DNA from: Terricaulis silvestris
GTDB taxonomy: Bacteria; Pseudomonadota; Alphaproteobacteria; Caulobacterales; Aquidulcibacteraceae
Assembly (NCBI RefSeq): GCF_009792355.1
Contig: NZ_CP047045.1
Location: 992,001 to 1,056,000, forward strand
Direction: 5' to 3'
Length of the DNA: 64,000 nt
Shown here: one piece after another, positions 1-8,548 of the stretch
Numbering within the stretch: position 1 is the first letter of the stretch
Layout: each line of letters opens with the position of its first letter
The notes under the pieces: model-generated
Told to the model about the DNA's origin: nothing
Database searches by the model: none
What the model saw: the letters and a program-made list of their open reading frames with translations, nothing else
Program-made: the position numbers and the translations under genes

Positions 1-406
1 GCTTAAGCGCCGCCGTCTCGAACACGTTGGCCCACACGGTGAACACAGTTTCCGGCAACGCCGCAGCTTCCACCAGCGACAAGCCCTTCGGCACGGGCAG
101 CACCGAGCCTTCATGCGCGACGGCGTAGGTGGCGTAGCCGCCGCCCGCGAGCAACGCGCACACCTCATCGCCCTCGTGCCAGCGCGTCACACCCGGGCCG
201 ACGTTCTCGATCACGCCGGATACTTCGAGCCCCAACGTCTCCGGCGCGCCCGACGGCGGCGGATAGAAGCCAGCACGCTGCGTCAGGTCCGGGCGATTAA
301 CCCCGGCGGCCGCGACGCGGATCAGCACCTCGCCGCGTCCCGGCCTGGGGCGATCCACAACGGCGAGCGTCAGCGGCGTATCGGCGCCATGGATGATTTT
401 GCGCAT
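1..406 (-). CDS. NAD(P)H:quinone oxidoreductase, zinc-less MDR family (3' part missing)
   Basis: Reading leftwards from an ATG at 404-406 gives an open frame to the window edge, so only about 135 N-terminal residues are present. The segment GVNRPDLTQRAGFYPPP followed by a glycine-rich GroES-like domain is typical of the medium-chain quinone oxidoreductase (PIG3/QOR) family, which reduces quinones with NADPH. The segment near the edge (LPETVFTVWANVFETA) corresponds to the start of the cofactor-binding half. The NADPH Rossmann motif lies outside the window. It is divergent from the DUF1192 gene, with a 75-base shared promoter region. Confidence 0.85.
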   Translation of the reverse strand, partial: MRKIIHGADTPLTLAVVDRPRPGRGEVLIRVAAAGVNRPDLTQRAGFYPPPSGAPETLGLEVSGVIENVGPGVTRWHEGDEVCALLAGGGYATYAVAHEGSVLPVPKGLSLVEAAALPETVFTVWANVFETAALK

Positions 407-481
407 CGTGTCCTCCGAGCCGCCGCCCTTAAAAGGCGCGCGCATTTAGGATAGACTGATGGAAGAGGAGGTACGAGGCCG

Positions 482-682
482 ATGATCGACGACGATCCCT
501 TTGCTCCGCCGGTAAAAAAAGCTGTACCGCTGGAACAGCAGCTTGAGAACGCGTCCATCGACGAACTGGAGTTCCGTATCGAACGCCTCAAGACCGAGAT
601 CGCCGCTTGCGAAGAGGCGATCAAAGCCAAGCGCGCCCAGCGCGCCGCCGCAGATTCCGTGTTTGGCGGCGGCCGGTCTTAA
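482..682 (+). CDS. DUF1192 family small protein
   Basis: A 66-residue acidic/coiled-coil protein beginning MIDDDPFAPP with a long predicted helix (LENASIDELEFRIERLKTEI) matches the DUF1192 family of small alphaproteobacterial proteins of unknown function. The ATG is preceded by a strong GAGGAGG ribosome-binding site at about 467-473, which fixes the start. It sits 44 bases upstream of rcdA on the same strand, so the two are probably co-transcribed. No function can be assigned. Confidence 0.8.
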   Translation: MIDDDPFAPPVKKAVPLEQQLENASIDELEFRIERLKTEIAACEEAIKAKRAQRAAADSVFGGGRS

Positions 683-726
683 CCCATCCGGGCCAGCGGC
701 CTGTATATTGCGAAACTTCAGGCTGC

Positions 727-1245
727 ATGACCGACACGAACCAAGTTTCCCCAACGAGGGCGGGTTTCGACCCCAAGCGCGCGCTGGATTTCGCGCGCTC
801 GGAGATGTTTGACCGCACCTTTAAGGAAGGCATGGCGCTGGTTGAGGAAACCGCCGCCTATCTCGATGGCCCCGGCCGCGCCGCCTCCAAGCGGCTCTCG
901 CGCGGCGCAGCACTCGCCTACGCCGGCGAAAGCATGCGCCTCACCACGCGCCTGATGCAGGTGGCGTCTTGGCTCCTGGTCCAACGCGCGGTCCGTGACG
1001 GCGAGATCCAGATGGCCGAAGCCGCGAGCGAAAAATATCGCCTGATCTCGCGCGACAGCCAGCAGCCGCAAAGCTTCAACGGCGCCGACGATCTGCCGGA
1101 AGCGCTGAAGACGCTGATCATCCGCGGCGGCGCCATTTACGAACGCGTCCGCCGCCTCGATGAAACCATGTACGAAGGCAGCGCCGAGATCGCCAACCCG
1201 GTCAACGACCAAATGGCCAAGTTGAACGCGGTGTTCGGCCGCTAG
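727..1245 (+). CDS. rcdA: RcdA-like regulator of CtrA degradation (DUF1465)
   Basis: The 172-residue product matches the DUF1465/RcdA family: an N-terminal stretch (LDFARSEMFDRTFKEGMALV) followed by helical segments (LSRGAALAYAGESMRLTTRL; MQVASWLLVQRAV). In Caulobacter, RcdA is an adaptor that links cargo such as the cell-cycle regulator CtrA to ClpXP during the G1-S transition. The ATG at 727 is chosen because the upstream in-frame residues are non-homologous and arginine-rich. A short disordered N-terminus (MTDTNQVSPTRAG) precedes the helical core. Family assignment is strong; a role in CtrA turnover here is inferred from Caulobacter. Confidence 0.85.
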   Translation: MTDTNQVSPTRAGFDPKRALDFARSEMFDRTFKEGMALVEETAAYLDGPGRAASKRLSRGAALAYAGESMRLTTRLMQVASWLLVQRAVRDGEIQMAEAASEKYRLISRDSQQPQSFNGADDLPEALKTLIIRGGAIYERVRRLDETMYEGSAEIANPVNDQMAKLNAVFGR

Positions 1246-1259
1246 TCCTCCGCGCGCGC

Positions 1260-1291
1260 GGGGAGGTGCGGAGCGAAGCGAAGCGGAGGGG
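1260..1291. repeat. REP-like palindromic repeat (GGGGAGGTG...GGAGGGG type)
   Basis: The unit starts GGGGAGGTG, has an imperfect GAGCGAAGCGAAGC core and ends GGAGGGG. Two further elements with the same end boxes and different palindromic cores lie at 32121-32159 and, inverted, at 32191-32225. It lies between rcdA and the bidirectional terminator and has no coding potential. Confidence 0.55.
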
Positions 1292-1372
1292 CGCGTCGCC
1301 GCCTCAAAACAACTTTCCCCTCAGTCTCGCGCCATGCGCTCGACAACTCCCCGCTTCGCAGGGAGCGTGAAA

Positions 1373-1400
1373 AAGGGCGCCGGATTGCTCCGGCGCCCTT
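1373..1400. terminator. Bidirectional hairpin terminator between rcdA and rpmE
   Basis: A 12-base-pair perfect stem (1373-1384 with 1389-1400, loop TTGC) is flanked by A-runs on the left and AAAT on the right. It sits between the convergent rcdA and rpmE genes, so it can end transcripts from both sides. The T-tract is short on either strand. Confidence 0.7.
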
Positions 1401-1424
1401 AAATCTCTCAGCTCAAAGAAGGCC

Positions 1425-1658
1425 TCAGCCTTCCTTCTTCTTCATGAAGCCGCCGAACTTGTCGTTGAAGCGCGAGACGCGGCCGCCGCGATCGAGCAGC
1501 GTCTGGTTGCCGCCGGTCCAGGCCGGGTGCACTTTCGGGTCGATTTCGAGCGCCAGCGTCGCGCCTTCTTCACCGTAGGTCGAACGGGTCTTGAAGGTCG
1601 AGCCGTCGGTCATTTGGACCGTGATGAAGTGGTAGTCGGGGTGGCCGTCTTCTTTCAT
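1425..1658 (-). CDS. rpmE: 50S ribosomal protein L31
   Basis: The 77-residue product begins [20 protein letters not shown] and ends [14 protein letters not shown], the usual alphaproteobacterial L31. L31 bridges the large and small ribosomal subunits. It lacks the CxxC zinc ribbon found in zinc-binding L31, so it is the cysteine-free type. The start at 1658 is the first ATG consistent with L31; longer in-frame readings add non-homologous residues. A promoter with the CGCTTCC leader motif precedes it at 1699-1739. Confidence 0.95.
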   Translation of the reverse strand: MKEDGHPDYHFITVQMTDGSTFKTRSTYGEEGATLALEIDPKVHPAWTGGNQTLLDRGGRVSRFNDKFGGFMKKKEG

Positions 1659-1698
1659 GACCGGAATCCTGGCGGTCCGCCGATCGAGGGCGGGAAAA

Positions 1699-1739
1699 TT
1701 GGAAGCGGGGCTGATACCGGAAAGGCGCTGCGGTAGCAA
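1699..1739 (-). promoter_or_regulatory. rpmE promoter with CCCCGCTTCCA initial transcribed motif
   Basis: On the minus strand a -35 TTGCTA (1734-1739) is followed by exactly 17 bases, a -10 TATCAG (1711-1716) and directly CCCCGCTTCCAA (1699-1710). The same geometry occurs upstream of rpmJ and rplY and, in looser form, upstream of the 15721 lipoprotein gene. The transcript probably starts within the CCCCGC segment; this is inference. Confidence 0.6.
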
Positions 1740-1748
1740 GGGCGGGCG

Positions 1749-1928
1749 ATGATTTGGCTGATTTTGGCGGGCTTTGCGGGCATGGCGGCGGTCGGGGTCT
1801 CGGCGTGGGCGCGGGGTGAGCGCAAAAAAGTGGATGCAGAGGGCGAGGCCCGGCGTGCTCAATCTCAAATGGAAGCCGAGGAGTCGCGGCTGTTGGCCAA
1901 GCTGCGGAGCGAGAAAGGCGAGAGCTGA
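1749..1928 (+). CDS. Small single-pass membrane protein
   Basis: A 59-residue ORF starts at ATG 1749 with a hydrophobic N-terminal helix ([20 protein letters not shown]) followed by a charged coiled-coil-like tail ending KLRSEKGES. Its TGA overlaps the ATG of the DUF3052 gene (ATGA at 1925-1928), which implies translational coupling and supports its being real. Its product is probably anchored in the inner membrane with a cytoplasmic tail. I do not recognise a family. Confidence 0.65.
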   Translation: MIWLILAGFAGMAAVGVSAWARGERKKVDAEGEARRAQSQMEAEESRLLAKLRSEKGES

Positions 1929-2335
1929 TGCCGGCCGCCGGTTATTCCGGAACGCCATTGGCGAAGAAGCTCGGCTTCAAACCGGGCGAGCCGCTCTGGG
2001 CGTCCGGCATGCCGCCCTCCGTCAAGAAGGCGCTCGATGCGGAGGCTCATCCCCGCTATCTCGCGCGCCCAACCAAAGTGCTCGCCGCCGCGCACATCTT
2101 TCACAGCAGCGCCAAGCGACTAGCGACTGAGCTCGAAGGCCTGCGCCCGAAGCTCGCGCCCGACGGCATGATCTGGGTGTCGTGGCCAAAGAAGGCGGCG
2201 AAGGTCGATACCGACATCACTGAAGACACCATTCGCTCCATCGCGCTGCCGATGGGCTACGTCGATGTGAAGGTCTGCGCTGTGGATGAAGTTTGGTCCG
2301 GCCTGAAGCTCGTGATCAGGAAAGCGCTGCGCTAG
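1928..2335 (+). CDS. DUF3052 domain-containing protein
   Basis: The 135-residue product begins with [20 protein letters not shown], the characteristic opening of DUF3052 proteins. It continues with a central block ([20 protein letters not shown]) and a C-terminal [17 protein letters not shown] segment. Members are small soluble bacterial proteins without a firmly established function. The start ATG overlaps the stop of the upstream 59-residue membrane protein gene, so the pair is likely one operon. Confidence 0.8.
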   Translation: MPAAGYSGTPLAKKLGFKPGEPLWASGMPPSVKKALDAEAHPRYLARPTKVLAAAHIFHSSAKRLATELEGLRPKLAPDGMIWVSWPKKAAKVDTDITEDTIRSIALPMGYVDVKVCAVDEVWSGLKLVIRKALR

Positions 2336-2379
2336 CGGGCTAGGGCGCGCTATGTCCGATGAGGGAGGACGTCAGAAAA

Positions 2380-2943
2380 ATGATCGCGTCCGTCTTTGTT
2401 GGAACCAGCCTCGACGGGTTCATTGCACGCGCCGATGACTCTTTCGACTTCCTCCCGGAAGGCGGCGGCGAGCCGCACGGGTACGATGAGTTCATGGCCA
2501 GTGTTGGCGCGCTGGTCATCGGGCGGCGGACGTTCGACGTCGTACTCGGCTTTGCCGTCTGGCCCTTCGGCGGAAAGCCGGTCATCGTTCTCACAACGCG
2601 GCCGATGCCGTCCGTGCCTGCCGGCGCCGTGGTCGAACGCATGTCTGGAGAGCCGCGCGAGGTCGTCGCCGCTCTGAGCGCGCGCGGTATCGGCCATATC
2701 TATGTTGATGGAGGCGCCACGGTTCAGAGCTTTCTGCGCGCGGGGTGCATCCACCGCATAATCGTCACTCGCGCCCCGGTGCTGATTGGACAAGGCATCC
2801 CGCTATTTGGACCCTTGGCGAGCGATATCGTTCTGCGCCACATCGGCACGCGCCACTTTCAAAGTGGATTGGTGCAGAGCGAATATCACGTGGTTGGCGC
2901 TTCAGAACCTGGGCGCGACATCGAACCGCTTTGGCTCTCGTAA
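2380..2943 (+). CDS. Dihydrofolate reductase family protein (RibD C-terminal fold)
   Basis: The 187-residue product has the DHFR/RibD fold signature: IASVFVGTSLDGFIARAD at the N-terminus, LVIGRRTFDVVLGF in the middle and HIYVDGGATVQSFLRAGCIH near the end, the NADPH-binding GG region. Such stand-alone YyaP/YwjB-like proteins are NADPH-dependent reductases of mostly unknown substrate. ATG 2380 is preferred over 2359 because a GAGGGAGG site lies at 2361-2368, between the two. A second family member is at 47447-48139. Confidence 0.8.
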   Translation: MIASVFVGTSLDGFIARADDSFDFLPEGGGEPHGYDEFMASVGALVIGRRTFDVVLGFAVWPFGGKPVIVLTTRPMPSVPAGAVVERMSGEPREVVAALSARGIGHIYVDGGATVQSFLRAGCIHRIIVTRAPVLIGQGIPLFGPLASDIVLRHIGTRHFQSGLVQSEYHVVGASEPGRDIEPLWLS

Positions 2944-2947
2944 TCGG

Positions 2948-4162
2948 TTACGCCAGCGCCGGTTCTGGCTTCGCTTCAAGCTTGTGCTGCGTTTCCGGCA
3001 CAAAGCGCATCAGGAACGGATTGATCGCGATCGAAATCATCGCCGCGCCGAGGATGAGATTGTAGGTCTCCGCCGTCATGACGTTGAATTGCCGGCCCAG
3101 CCCCGCCAACACGAACGAGAATTCGCCGATCTGTGCGGTGCCAAACGCGATCAGCAAGCTCGACGCGCGGCCCTGGCCGAGCATCCGCATCGGCACATAC
3201 GCCAGCACGGCTTTGCCGATCACGATGACAGCGACCAGCGCGGCGATCGCCAATGGCTCACGTAGCAATACGCTCGGATCAAGCAGCATTCCAACGGCGA
3301 CGAAGAACAGCACCGCGAACGTGTCTCGGAGCGGCAGCGAATCCTCGGCCACCTTGTGGCTGAACTTGCTCCCGTTGAGGGCAAGCCCGCCCAGGAAGGC
3401 GCCGAGTGCGAAGCTGGCGTCGAACCAGAAATAGGCTGCGCCGGCGACGCCCAACGCCAGCGCTAGGGTGCCAAGCGAGAGCAGCTCGCGCGACTTGGTG
3501 TGCGCGATCTGGACAATCAGCCACGGAAAGAAGCGTCCGCCCACGATCAGCATCAGCGCCACGAAGCCCGCGATCTTGGCGAGCGTGATCCCCAGAGCGA
3601 TTGCGATGCTCAGCGGCGAGACGCTCGCGCCTTGGCCCGACGTCGCCGTGACCAGGGCAGGCAGCAAAACGATTGCCAGAATGATGATGATGTCTTCGAC
3701 CAGCAGCCAAGACACGCTGATCCGGCCTTCCTCCGTCTTCATCAGCCGGCGGTCTTCCAGCACGCGGAGAAACACGACCGTACTGGCGATCGACATGGCG
3801 AGCCCGAGCAGGATCGCCTCGGTCAACGGCATCGCGAACGCCAACCCAACGCCCGCGCCCATCGCGCCAACCAAAACGGTTTGAAGCAACGATCCAGGCA
3901 CCGCGACCCAACGGACAGACCAGATGTCATCCAGTGAGATTTTCAGCCCCACCCCGAACATCAGCAGGATCACGCCGATCTCGGAAAGCTGCAGCGCCAA
4001 TTCGACGTCAGCGGTGAAGCCTGGTGAGAACGGGCCAACGATGAAGCCCGCGAACAAATAGCCAACGATGGGCGAGAACCGCAACCGCTGGGCGACAAAG
4101 CCGAACACGAACGCAAGCACTATCGCGGCCACCAGGGTCGTGATCAGTCCGTGCTGCTCCAT
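2948..4162 (-). CDS. Cation:proton antiporter, Kef/CPA2 type
   Basis: The 404-residue protein has about twelve membrane segments with the CPA2 pattern: RLRFSPIVGYLFAGFIVGP, then ELALQLSEIGVILLMFGVGL, then ALGAFLGGLALNGSKFSHKV. It probably exchanges K+ or Na+ for protons across the inner membrane. It stops soon after the last membrane helix (KLEAKPEPALA), so the cytosolic TrkA-N/RCK domain of full-length KefB/YbaL (about 560 residues) is absent. It is convergent with the DHFR-family gene, 4 bases apart. Confidence 0.85.
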   Translation of the reverse strand: MEQHGLITTLVAAIVLAFVFGFVAQRLRFSPIVGYLFAGFIVGPFSPGFTADVELALQLSEIGVILLMFGVGLKISLDDIWSVRWVAVPGSLLQTVLVGAMGAGVGLAFAMPLTEAILLGLAMSIASTVVFLRVLEDRRLMKTEEGRISVSWLLVEDIIIILAIVLLPALVTATSGQGASVSPLSIAIALGITLAKIAGFVALMLIVGGRFFPWLIVQIAHTKSRELLSLGTLALALGVAGAAYFWFDASFALGAFLGGLALNGSKFSHKVAEDSLPLRDTFAVLFFVAVGMLLDPSVLLREPLAIAALVAVIVIGKAVLAYVPMRMLGQGRASSLLIAFGTAQIGEFSFVLAGLGRQFNVMTAETYNLILGAAMISIAINPFLMRFVPETQHKLEAKPEPALA

Positions 4163-4314
4163 GCTTGTCGCGCCGCCTCCTCAAAACGTGTGTGACCCAT
4201 AACGCACACCGGCGCGCTCGCGCGCAAGGCGAACGGCCAAGTTTTTCAACGTGCGGAACAGAATGCCGCGCTGCCCCGTTCTCGCCACAGATGGGATTCG
4301 AGGGCTGAAACGAA

Positions 4315-4803
4315 ATGACTAACGATTATGCGGTTTTTGGTAACGCCATAGCGATTCCACGTGAACCGGGCGATTTCCGCCGCGGCGAGCGGCTCGTGGT
4401 GTTGATGGGCGGCGCAGCACTCGGCTTGCTGGCCGGTTTGACGGGCGCGCTGGCGCTCGGCCGCATCGGTGTGTGGCCAATCGCGCTCGGCGCGCCGTTG
4501 TTCTTGTTTGCACTCTATCTTTCCGTTGCCACCGTGCGCGATGCGCTCGAGCGACGGGCCTTCGGCTGCGCCGCCGCGGCGAGCATGGTGGTCGCGTCGA
4601 TGCTGGCTTGGCCGGTGGCCGCGCTCTTCTTCCCGATGTCAGCGCTGATGTTCTGGACCGCGCCGCTTGCCGCGATGGGTTCACTGACGTTGTTGGCTTC
4701 CTGCTGGAGCGGCGCACAGAACACCGTGTACCGCGCTAGCGGCGAAGCCGCGATCGTGTGCGCTGCCGCCGGCTATCTCGGCATCACGCAGATCATGGGC
4801 TGA
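4315..4803 (+). CDS. Hypothetical multi-pass membrane protein
   Basis: The 162-residue protein has a polar N-terminus of about 25 residues and then five predicted membrane helices, for example VVLMGGAALGLLAGLTGALA and ALGAPLFLFALYLSVATV. An ERRAF loop separates two helix pairs. I recognise no family. Its last 11 bases overlap the convergent ABC1 kinase gene. Confidence 0.6.
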   Translation: MTNDYAVFGNAIAIPREPGDFRRGERLVVLMGGAALGLLAGLTGALALGRIGVWPIALGAPLFLFALYLSVATVRDALERRAFGCAAAASMVVASMLAWPVAALFFPMSALMFWTAPLAAMGSLTLLASCWSGAQNTVYRASGEAAIVCAAAGYLGITQIMG

Positions 4804-6130
4804 GGCCGACTGAGGCCAACGCCTCCGTCTGCCGCCGAGCCAATGTATCCGGCGAAAAGCCTTCAACGCTTTCGGCAAACATGTGTCCGAAGTTCAGTTC
4901 CGCGCGTAGGTGAAGGAATGCCGCGCCGAGCCCAATCGCGGCGCGGTCCATGAAGACGAACTCGCGCGGGATCAGCACGGGACCGAGCGTCTTGAGGCGC
5001 TTGCGCACCTCAAACGCCTCTCGCCGCCCATACTCAGCCGGCGGCACGTCGTCGGCGATGGTGCGGACACGATCGTCGAGCAGGGGGCCGTAGATAAAGC
5101 GCGCCCACATCGTCAGCGCCTCGATCAGCTCTGCATTGAGGTTCTTGAAGCCCCAGATCTCATAGGAGTACGCGATCTGACCCATGTCGCCGGCCCTGAG
5201 GCCACGCCACAGCCCGACAACACCTTCGAGAAAGCGCGGCGGGAAAATGCGCACGCAGCCGAAGTCGAGCAGTTGTAGCCGCTCGGCGTTTTCCGTCAGC
5301 GCGTAGTTACCCAAATGTGGATCGCCGTGGATGACGCCGTAATGCGTCATCGGTCCCCACCAGGCTTTGAACAAAAGCTCCGCGATCCGGTTGCGAAGCT
5401 CTTGCGGCTCTTCCAGCCAATGCATCAGCCCGCGGCCCTCAAGCCACGTCATCGTCAGAAGCCGTTTCGTTGAGAGCTCTTCCAACGGCTCGGGCACACC
5501 GATGCGCGGCTCATCCGCCAGCATGAGCGCGAACAACCGCATTTGCTTCAGCTCGCGCGCGTAATCGAGCTCTTCGCGGAGTCGCTCACCGACCTCGATC
5601 ACCGCCTCCGATGAATCGATCGAGCCATCCATGCTCTTGAACAGACCAAGCAGCGTGCGGAGCTGACCAAGATCAGCCTCCACCGCGCTCGCCATGTCCG
5701 GGTACTGCAGCTTGCACGCAAGCGCGCGGCCATCGTGTGCTACGGCGCGATGCACTTGTCCCAGCGACGCCGCCGCCGCCGCTTCGCGCTCAAACGATCT
5801 GACCTTGGTTTCCCAATCTTGACCAAGCTCGGCACGCATGCGGCGCTGCACAAACGGCCAGCCCATCGCTGGCGCGTGCGCCTGCAAAGTACGAAATTCT
5901 TTCGCGTACGCTTCGGGCAACAAATCCGGGATCGTCGAAAGCAGTTGCGCCACTTTCATCAGCGGCCCTTTGGAGCGCCCCAACGCCTGCCGCAACGCCT
6001 TGGCCAGCGCCGCGGAATCGCCGCCCATCATCCGCGCGCCAACGGCGCCCGACATATTCGCGCCGACGCTCGCCACACGCCCGATCCGCGCGGTGATGCG
6101 GTTGCGCTCTGGATCCTTCGGATCGCTCAT
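4793..6130 (-). CDS. ABC1/AarF (UbiB-like) atypical kinase
   Basis: The 445-residue product carries the ABC1 family blocks in order: an N-terminal KVAQLLSTIPDLLPEAYAKE, an alanine-rich nucleotide loop (AAAAASLGQVHRA), GVIHGDPHLGNYAL (catalytic loop) and LQLLDFGCVR (metal-binding DFG). Family members are ATPases or kinases connected to ubiquinone synthesis and lipid homeostasis. The usual KxGQ motif reads KVAQ, with Ala for Gly. No transmembrane C-terminal tail is evident, unlike E. coli UbiB. The true substrate is unknown. Confidence 0.85.
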   Translation of the reverse strand: MSDPKDPERNRITARIGRVASVGANMSGAVGARMMGGDSAALAKALRQALGRSKGPLMKVAQLLSTIPDLLPEAYAKEFRTLQAHAPAMGWPFVQRRMRAELGQDWETKVRSFEREAAAAASLGQVHRAVAHDGRALACKLQYPDMASAVEADLGQLRTLLGLFKSMDGSIDSSEAVIEVGERLREELDYARELKQMRLFALMLADEPRIGVPEPLEELSTKRLLTMTWLEGRGLMHWLEEPQELRNRIAELLFKAWWGPMTHYGVIHGDPHLGNYALTENAERLQLLDFGCVRIFPPRFLEGVVGLWRGLRAGDMGQIAYSYEIWGFKNLNAELIEALTMWARFIYGPLLDDRVRTIADDVPPAEYGRREAFEVRKRLKTLGPVLIPREFVFMDRAAIGLGAAFLHLRAELNFGHMFAESVEGFSPDTLARRQTEALASVGLSP

Positions 6131-6296
6131 GCGGGAAGGGACGTGGTGAACACAGCGTTTAGATAGAGCGAAGATAGGCTTACGATAATCGCATTCTGCT
6201 GTGCCATTTTAACGCGACCTGAACTCCTGATCCGTATGGTCCGCCCATGACCAGCGTTTCCGTTAGAGAAACGCGGCCAAAGAATTGGTGGGTACC

Positions 6297-7793
6297 ATGG
6301 GTAAGACGATCCTGATCGTCGATGACGATCCGGCGCAGCGCCGTCTGTTGCAGGCGGCTGTAGAGCGCAACGGTTTCCTGACACGCGCGGCTGAAAACGG
6401 CTCACAAGCCGTAGCTGCCGTCGATACGCACGCCGACATCGATGCGGTTCTGCTCGATCTCGTCATGCCGGGCATGAGCGGCCAAGAGGCCTTGAAGGAA
6501 ATCCGCATGCGCCGCGGCGATCTGCCGTGCATCGTGCTGACGGCATCGGGCGGCATCGACACAGTTGTGCAAGCCATGCAGGCCGGCGCCTGCGACTTCT
6601 TCGTGAAGCCCGCATCGCCCGAGCGCATCCTCGTTTCGATCCGCAACGCGCTCGAAATGTCGAATTTGAAAACCGAAGTCGGCCGGATGAAGAAGAAGGC
6701 CGCTGGCCAGCTCTCGTTCGACGATATGGTTGCGAACGCGTCCGTGATGGGCCCTGTGGTTCGCATGGGTCGCCGTGCGGCTGCCTCCAACATCCCGGTG
6801 TTGATCACTGGTGAGTCTGGCGTCGGCAAGGAAGTTCTGGCCCGCTGTATTCAAGGCGCATCTGAGCGCGCTGGCCGCCCGTTCGTTACCGTGAACTGCG
6901 GCGCGATCCCGGAAAATCTGGTCGAGTCCATTCTGTTTGGCCACACCAAGGGCTCCTTCACGGGCGCGACTGACAATCACGCCGGCAAGTTCGTTGAAGC
7001 CAATGGCGGCACGCTGTTCCTGGACGAAGTCGGCGAATTGCCGATCGATATGCAGGTGAAGCTGCTGCGCGTGCTTCAAGAAGGCGAAGTCGATCCGGTC
7101 GGTTCGAAGCGCCCGGTGAAGGTCGATGTTCGCATCGTCAGCGCCACCAACAAGGATCTGGCCAAGCTGGTCGCCGACGGCCGCTTCCGCGAAGATCTCT
7201 ATTACCGGTTGAACGTGTTCCCCATCGAAGCGCCGCCGCTGCGCGACCGCCGCGAAGACGTGCCGACGCTCGTCACCCGTTTTGTCGCCCGCTTCAACGC
7301 GGAAGAGGGCCGCAACGTGCGCGGCGCTTCGGAAGCGGCTATGCAGCTGCTGATGGACTTCGATTGGCCGGGCAACGTCCGCCAACTTGAGAACAGCGTC
7401 TTCCGAGCCGTCATCCTCTGCGAAGGCGACGTGCTGCAGCCGGAAGACTTCCCGCAAATCTCCGGCCTGAAGCCGCTGATGGCCGCAAATGACTCGCATC
7501 CCGCTGAAACGCCGGTCGCGGCCAACGATCACCACGTCATGCTGTCGCAAGCCGCGTTCGGCGCGGCGGTTGCGACTGCTGGCGACGTGACGCCGCAGCT
7601 GGTCGCGGTGTTCGACAGCGAAGGCCATCTGCGCCAACTCGAACAGATCGAACGCGATCTGATCGAACTCGCGATCGATCACTATGCCGGCCACATGTCG
7701 GAAGTCGCCCGTCGCCTCGGCATTGGCCGCTCGACGCTCTATCGCAAGCTCCGCGAATACGGCCTAGAAGAACGGGCAGTCGCGGAAGGCTAA
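6297..7793 (+). CDS. NtrC-type sigma-54-dependent response regulator
   Basis: The 498-residue protein has a receiver domain (residues 1-120, phospho-acceptor Asp54 in VLLDLVMPG), a AAA+ sigma-54 interaction domain with Walker A GESGVGKE, GSFTGA loop and Walker B GGTLFLDEVGELP, and a Fis-type helix-turn-helix (MSEVARRLGIGRSTLYRKLR). It activates RpoN-dependent promoters when phosphorylated. ATG 6297 (MGKTILIVDDD) is preferred to the TTG at 6285. No histidine kinase is adjacent, so its partner is elsewhere. The architecture resembles Caulobacter TacA, but orthology is not shown. Confidence 0.92.
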   Translation: MGKTILIVDDDPAQRRLLQAAVERNGFLTRAAENGSQAVAAVDTHADIDAVLLDLVMPGMSGQEALKEIRMRRGDLPCIVLTASGGIDTVVQAMQAGACDFFVKPASPERILVSIRNALEMSNLKTEVGRMKKKAAGQLSFDDMVANASVMGPVVRMGRRAAASNIPVLITGESGVGKEVLARCIQGASERAGRPFVTVNCGAIPENLVESILFGHTKGSFTGATDNHAGKFVEANGGTLFLDEVGELPIDMQVKLLRVLQEGEVDPVGSKRPVKVDVRIVSATNKDLAKLVADGRFREDLYYRLNVFPIEAPPLRDRREDVPTLVTRFVARFNAEEGRNVRGASEAAMQLLMDFDWPGNVRQLENSVFRAVILCEGDVLQPEDFPQISGLKPLMAANDSHPAETPVAANDHHVMLSQAAFGAAVATAGDVTPQLVAVFDSEGHLRQLEQIERDLIELAIDHYAGHMSEVARRLGIGRSTLYRKLREYGLEERAVAEG

Positions 7794-7804
7794 AGGATCA
7801 AACG

Positions 7805-8080
7805 ATGACGTTGCTGCTTGCTTGGGCCGGCATCAACGTCATCGCCTTTCTCGCGTTCGGTTGGGACAAGCGCCAGTCGATCCACCACGGCTCGCGTATC
7901 GCTGAGCGCACGCTCATCGCGCTCGCACTGCTCGGTGGCGCGCTCGGTGCGCTGACCGGCCAACAAGTCTTCCGCCACAAAACGCAGAAACAGCCATTCC
8001 GGCTGCTGCTTTGGTGCGCAGCGGTGATCAATATTTTGGCGGCGATCGTGCTGATCAGGTTCGATTGGATCGCCGCTTAG
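7805..8080 (+). CDS. DUF1294 family membrane protein
   Basis: The 91-residue protein has the DUF1294 pattern: an N-terminal helix, AFGWDKRQSIHHGSRIAERT and LLGGALGALTGQQVFRHKTQKQ with a conserved HKTxK, then a C-terminal membrane helix. It is an inner-membrane protein of unknown function. It begins 11 bases after the sigma-54 regulator and may be read through with it, and its 3' end overlaps the convergent membrane protein by 4 bases. Confidence 0.85.
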   Translation: MTLLLAWAGINVIAFLAFGWDKRQSIHHGSRIAERTLIALALLGGALGALTGQQVFRHKTQKQPFRLLLWCAAVINILAAIVLIRFDWIAA

Positions 8081-8520
8081 ACGGCGAGGTCGTCCAGCAT
8101 GGCCGCCATCGCGCGCGCTGCGCAGAACGTAGCAGCCAGCGCAACAACGATCATTGCGATCTGACTCTGGACAATATCGGCGACCGCCCGCGCTTGGATC
8201 GTGGCGCTATCTGCGCCGTGGCATTGATCGATGCAGATCGCTTCGGCGGCGGCTGGCATCTGCAGCCCCCAAAACGCCAGCGGACCTAGCACCAAGAACA
8301 CCAGCGCCGCCTTGATCCAGGGGCGGTCCATACTGGGAGACTCTCTGAGGAGCAAGAACGCAAGTGCAGCAGCGACTGCAAACGCGAGCCCGCCGCCTAA
8401 GTTCGCAACAAAGAATGAGGCGGGGCGGTGGCTCTCGAAGCCGTAGATACCGATGACCGAAAACGCCAAATTGCAGGCGCAGGCCGTGACGAACACAGGT
8501 TTTGCGATGCTTGCCAGCAT
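8077..8520 (-). CDS. Hypothetical four-helix membrane protein, copy 1 of a tandem pair
   Basis: The 147-residue protein has an N-terminal helix with a Cys-x-Cys (FVTACACNLAFSVIGIYGFE), three further helices, and an extracytoplasmic loop ICIDQCHGADSATIQARAVA between helices 3 and 4. ATG 8520 is chosen over the TTG two codons upstream. The upstream neighbour on the same strand (8549-9049) has the same architecture and loop, so the pair arose by tandem duplication. The paired cysteines suggest a disulfide or ligand-binding loop; no family is recognised. Confidence 0.65.
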   Translation of the reverse strand: MLASIAKPVFVTACACNLAFSVIGIYGFESHRPASFFVANLGGGLAFAVAAALAFLLLRESPSMDRPWIKAALVFLVLGPLAFWGLQMPAAAEAICIDQCHGADSATIQARAVADIVQSQIAMIVVALAATFCAARAMAAMLDDLAV

Positions 8521-8548
8521 CCCCAAACTTTAGCACCGCGTGCGCGGC

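Noticed and set aside
6402-7694. Long antisense frame (430 residues) opposite the sigma-54 regulator
   Set aside because: It mirrors a well-supported gene. High GC makes long shadow frames common; it has His/Arg-rich composition and no domain.
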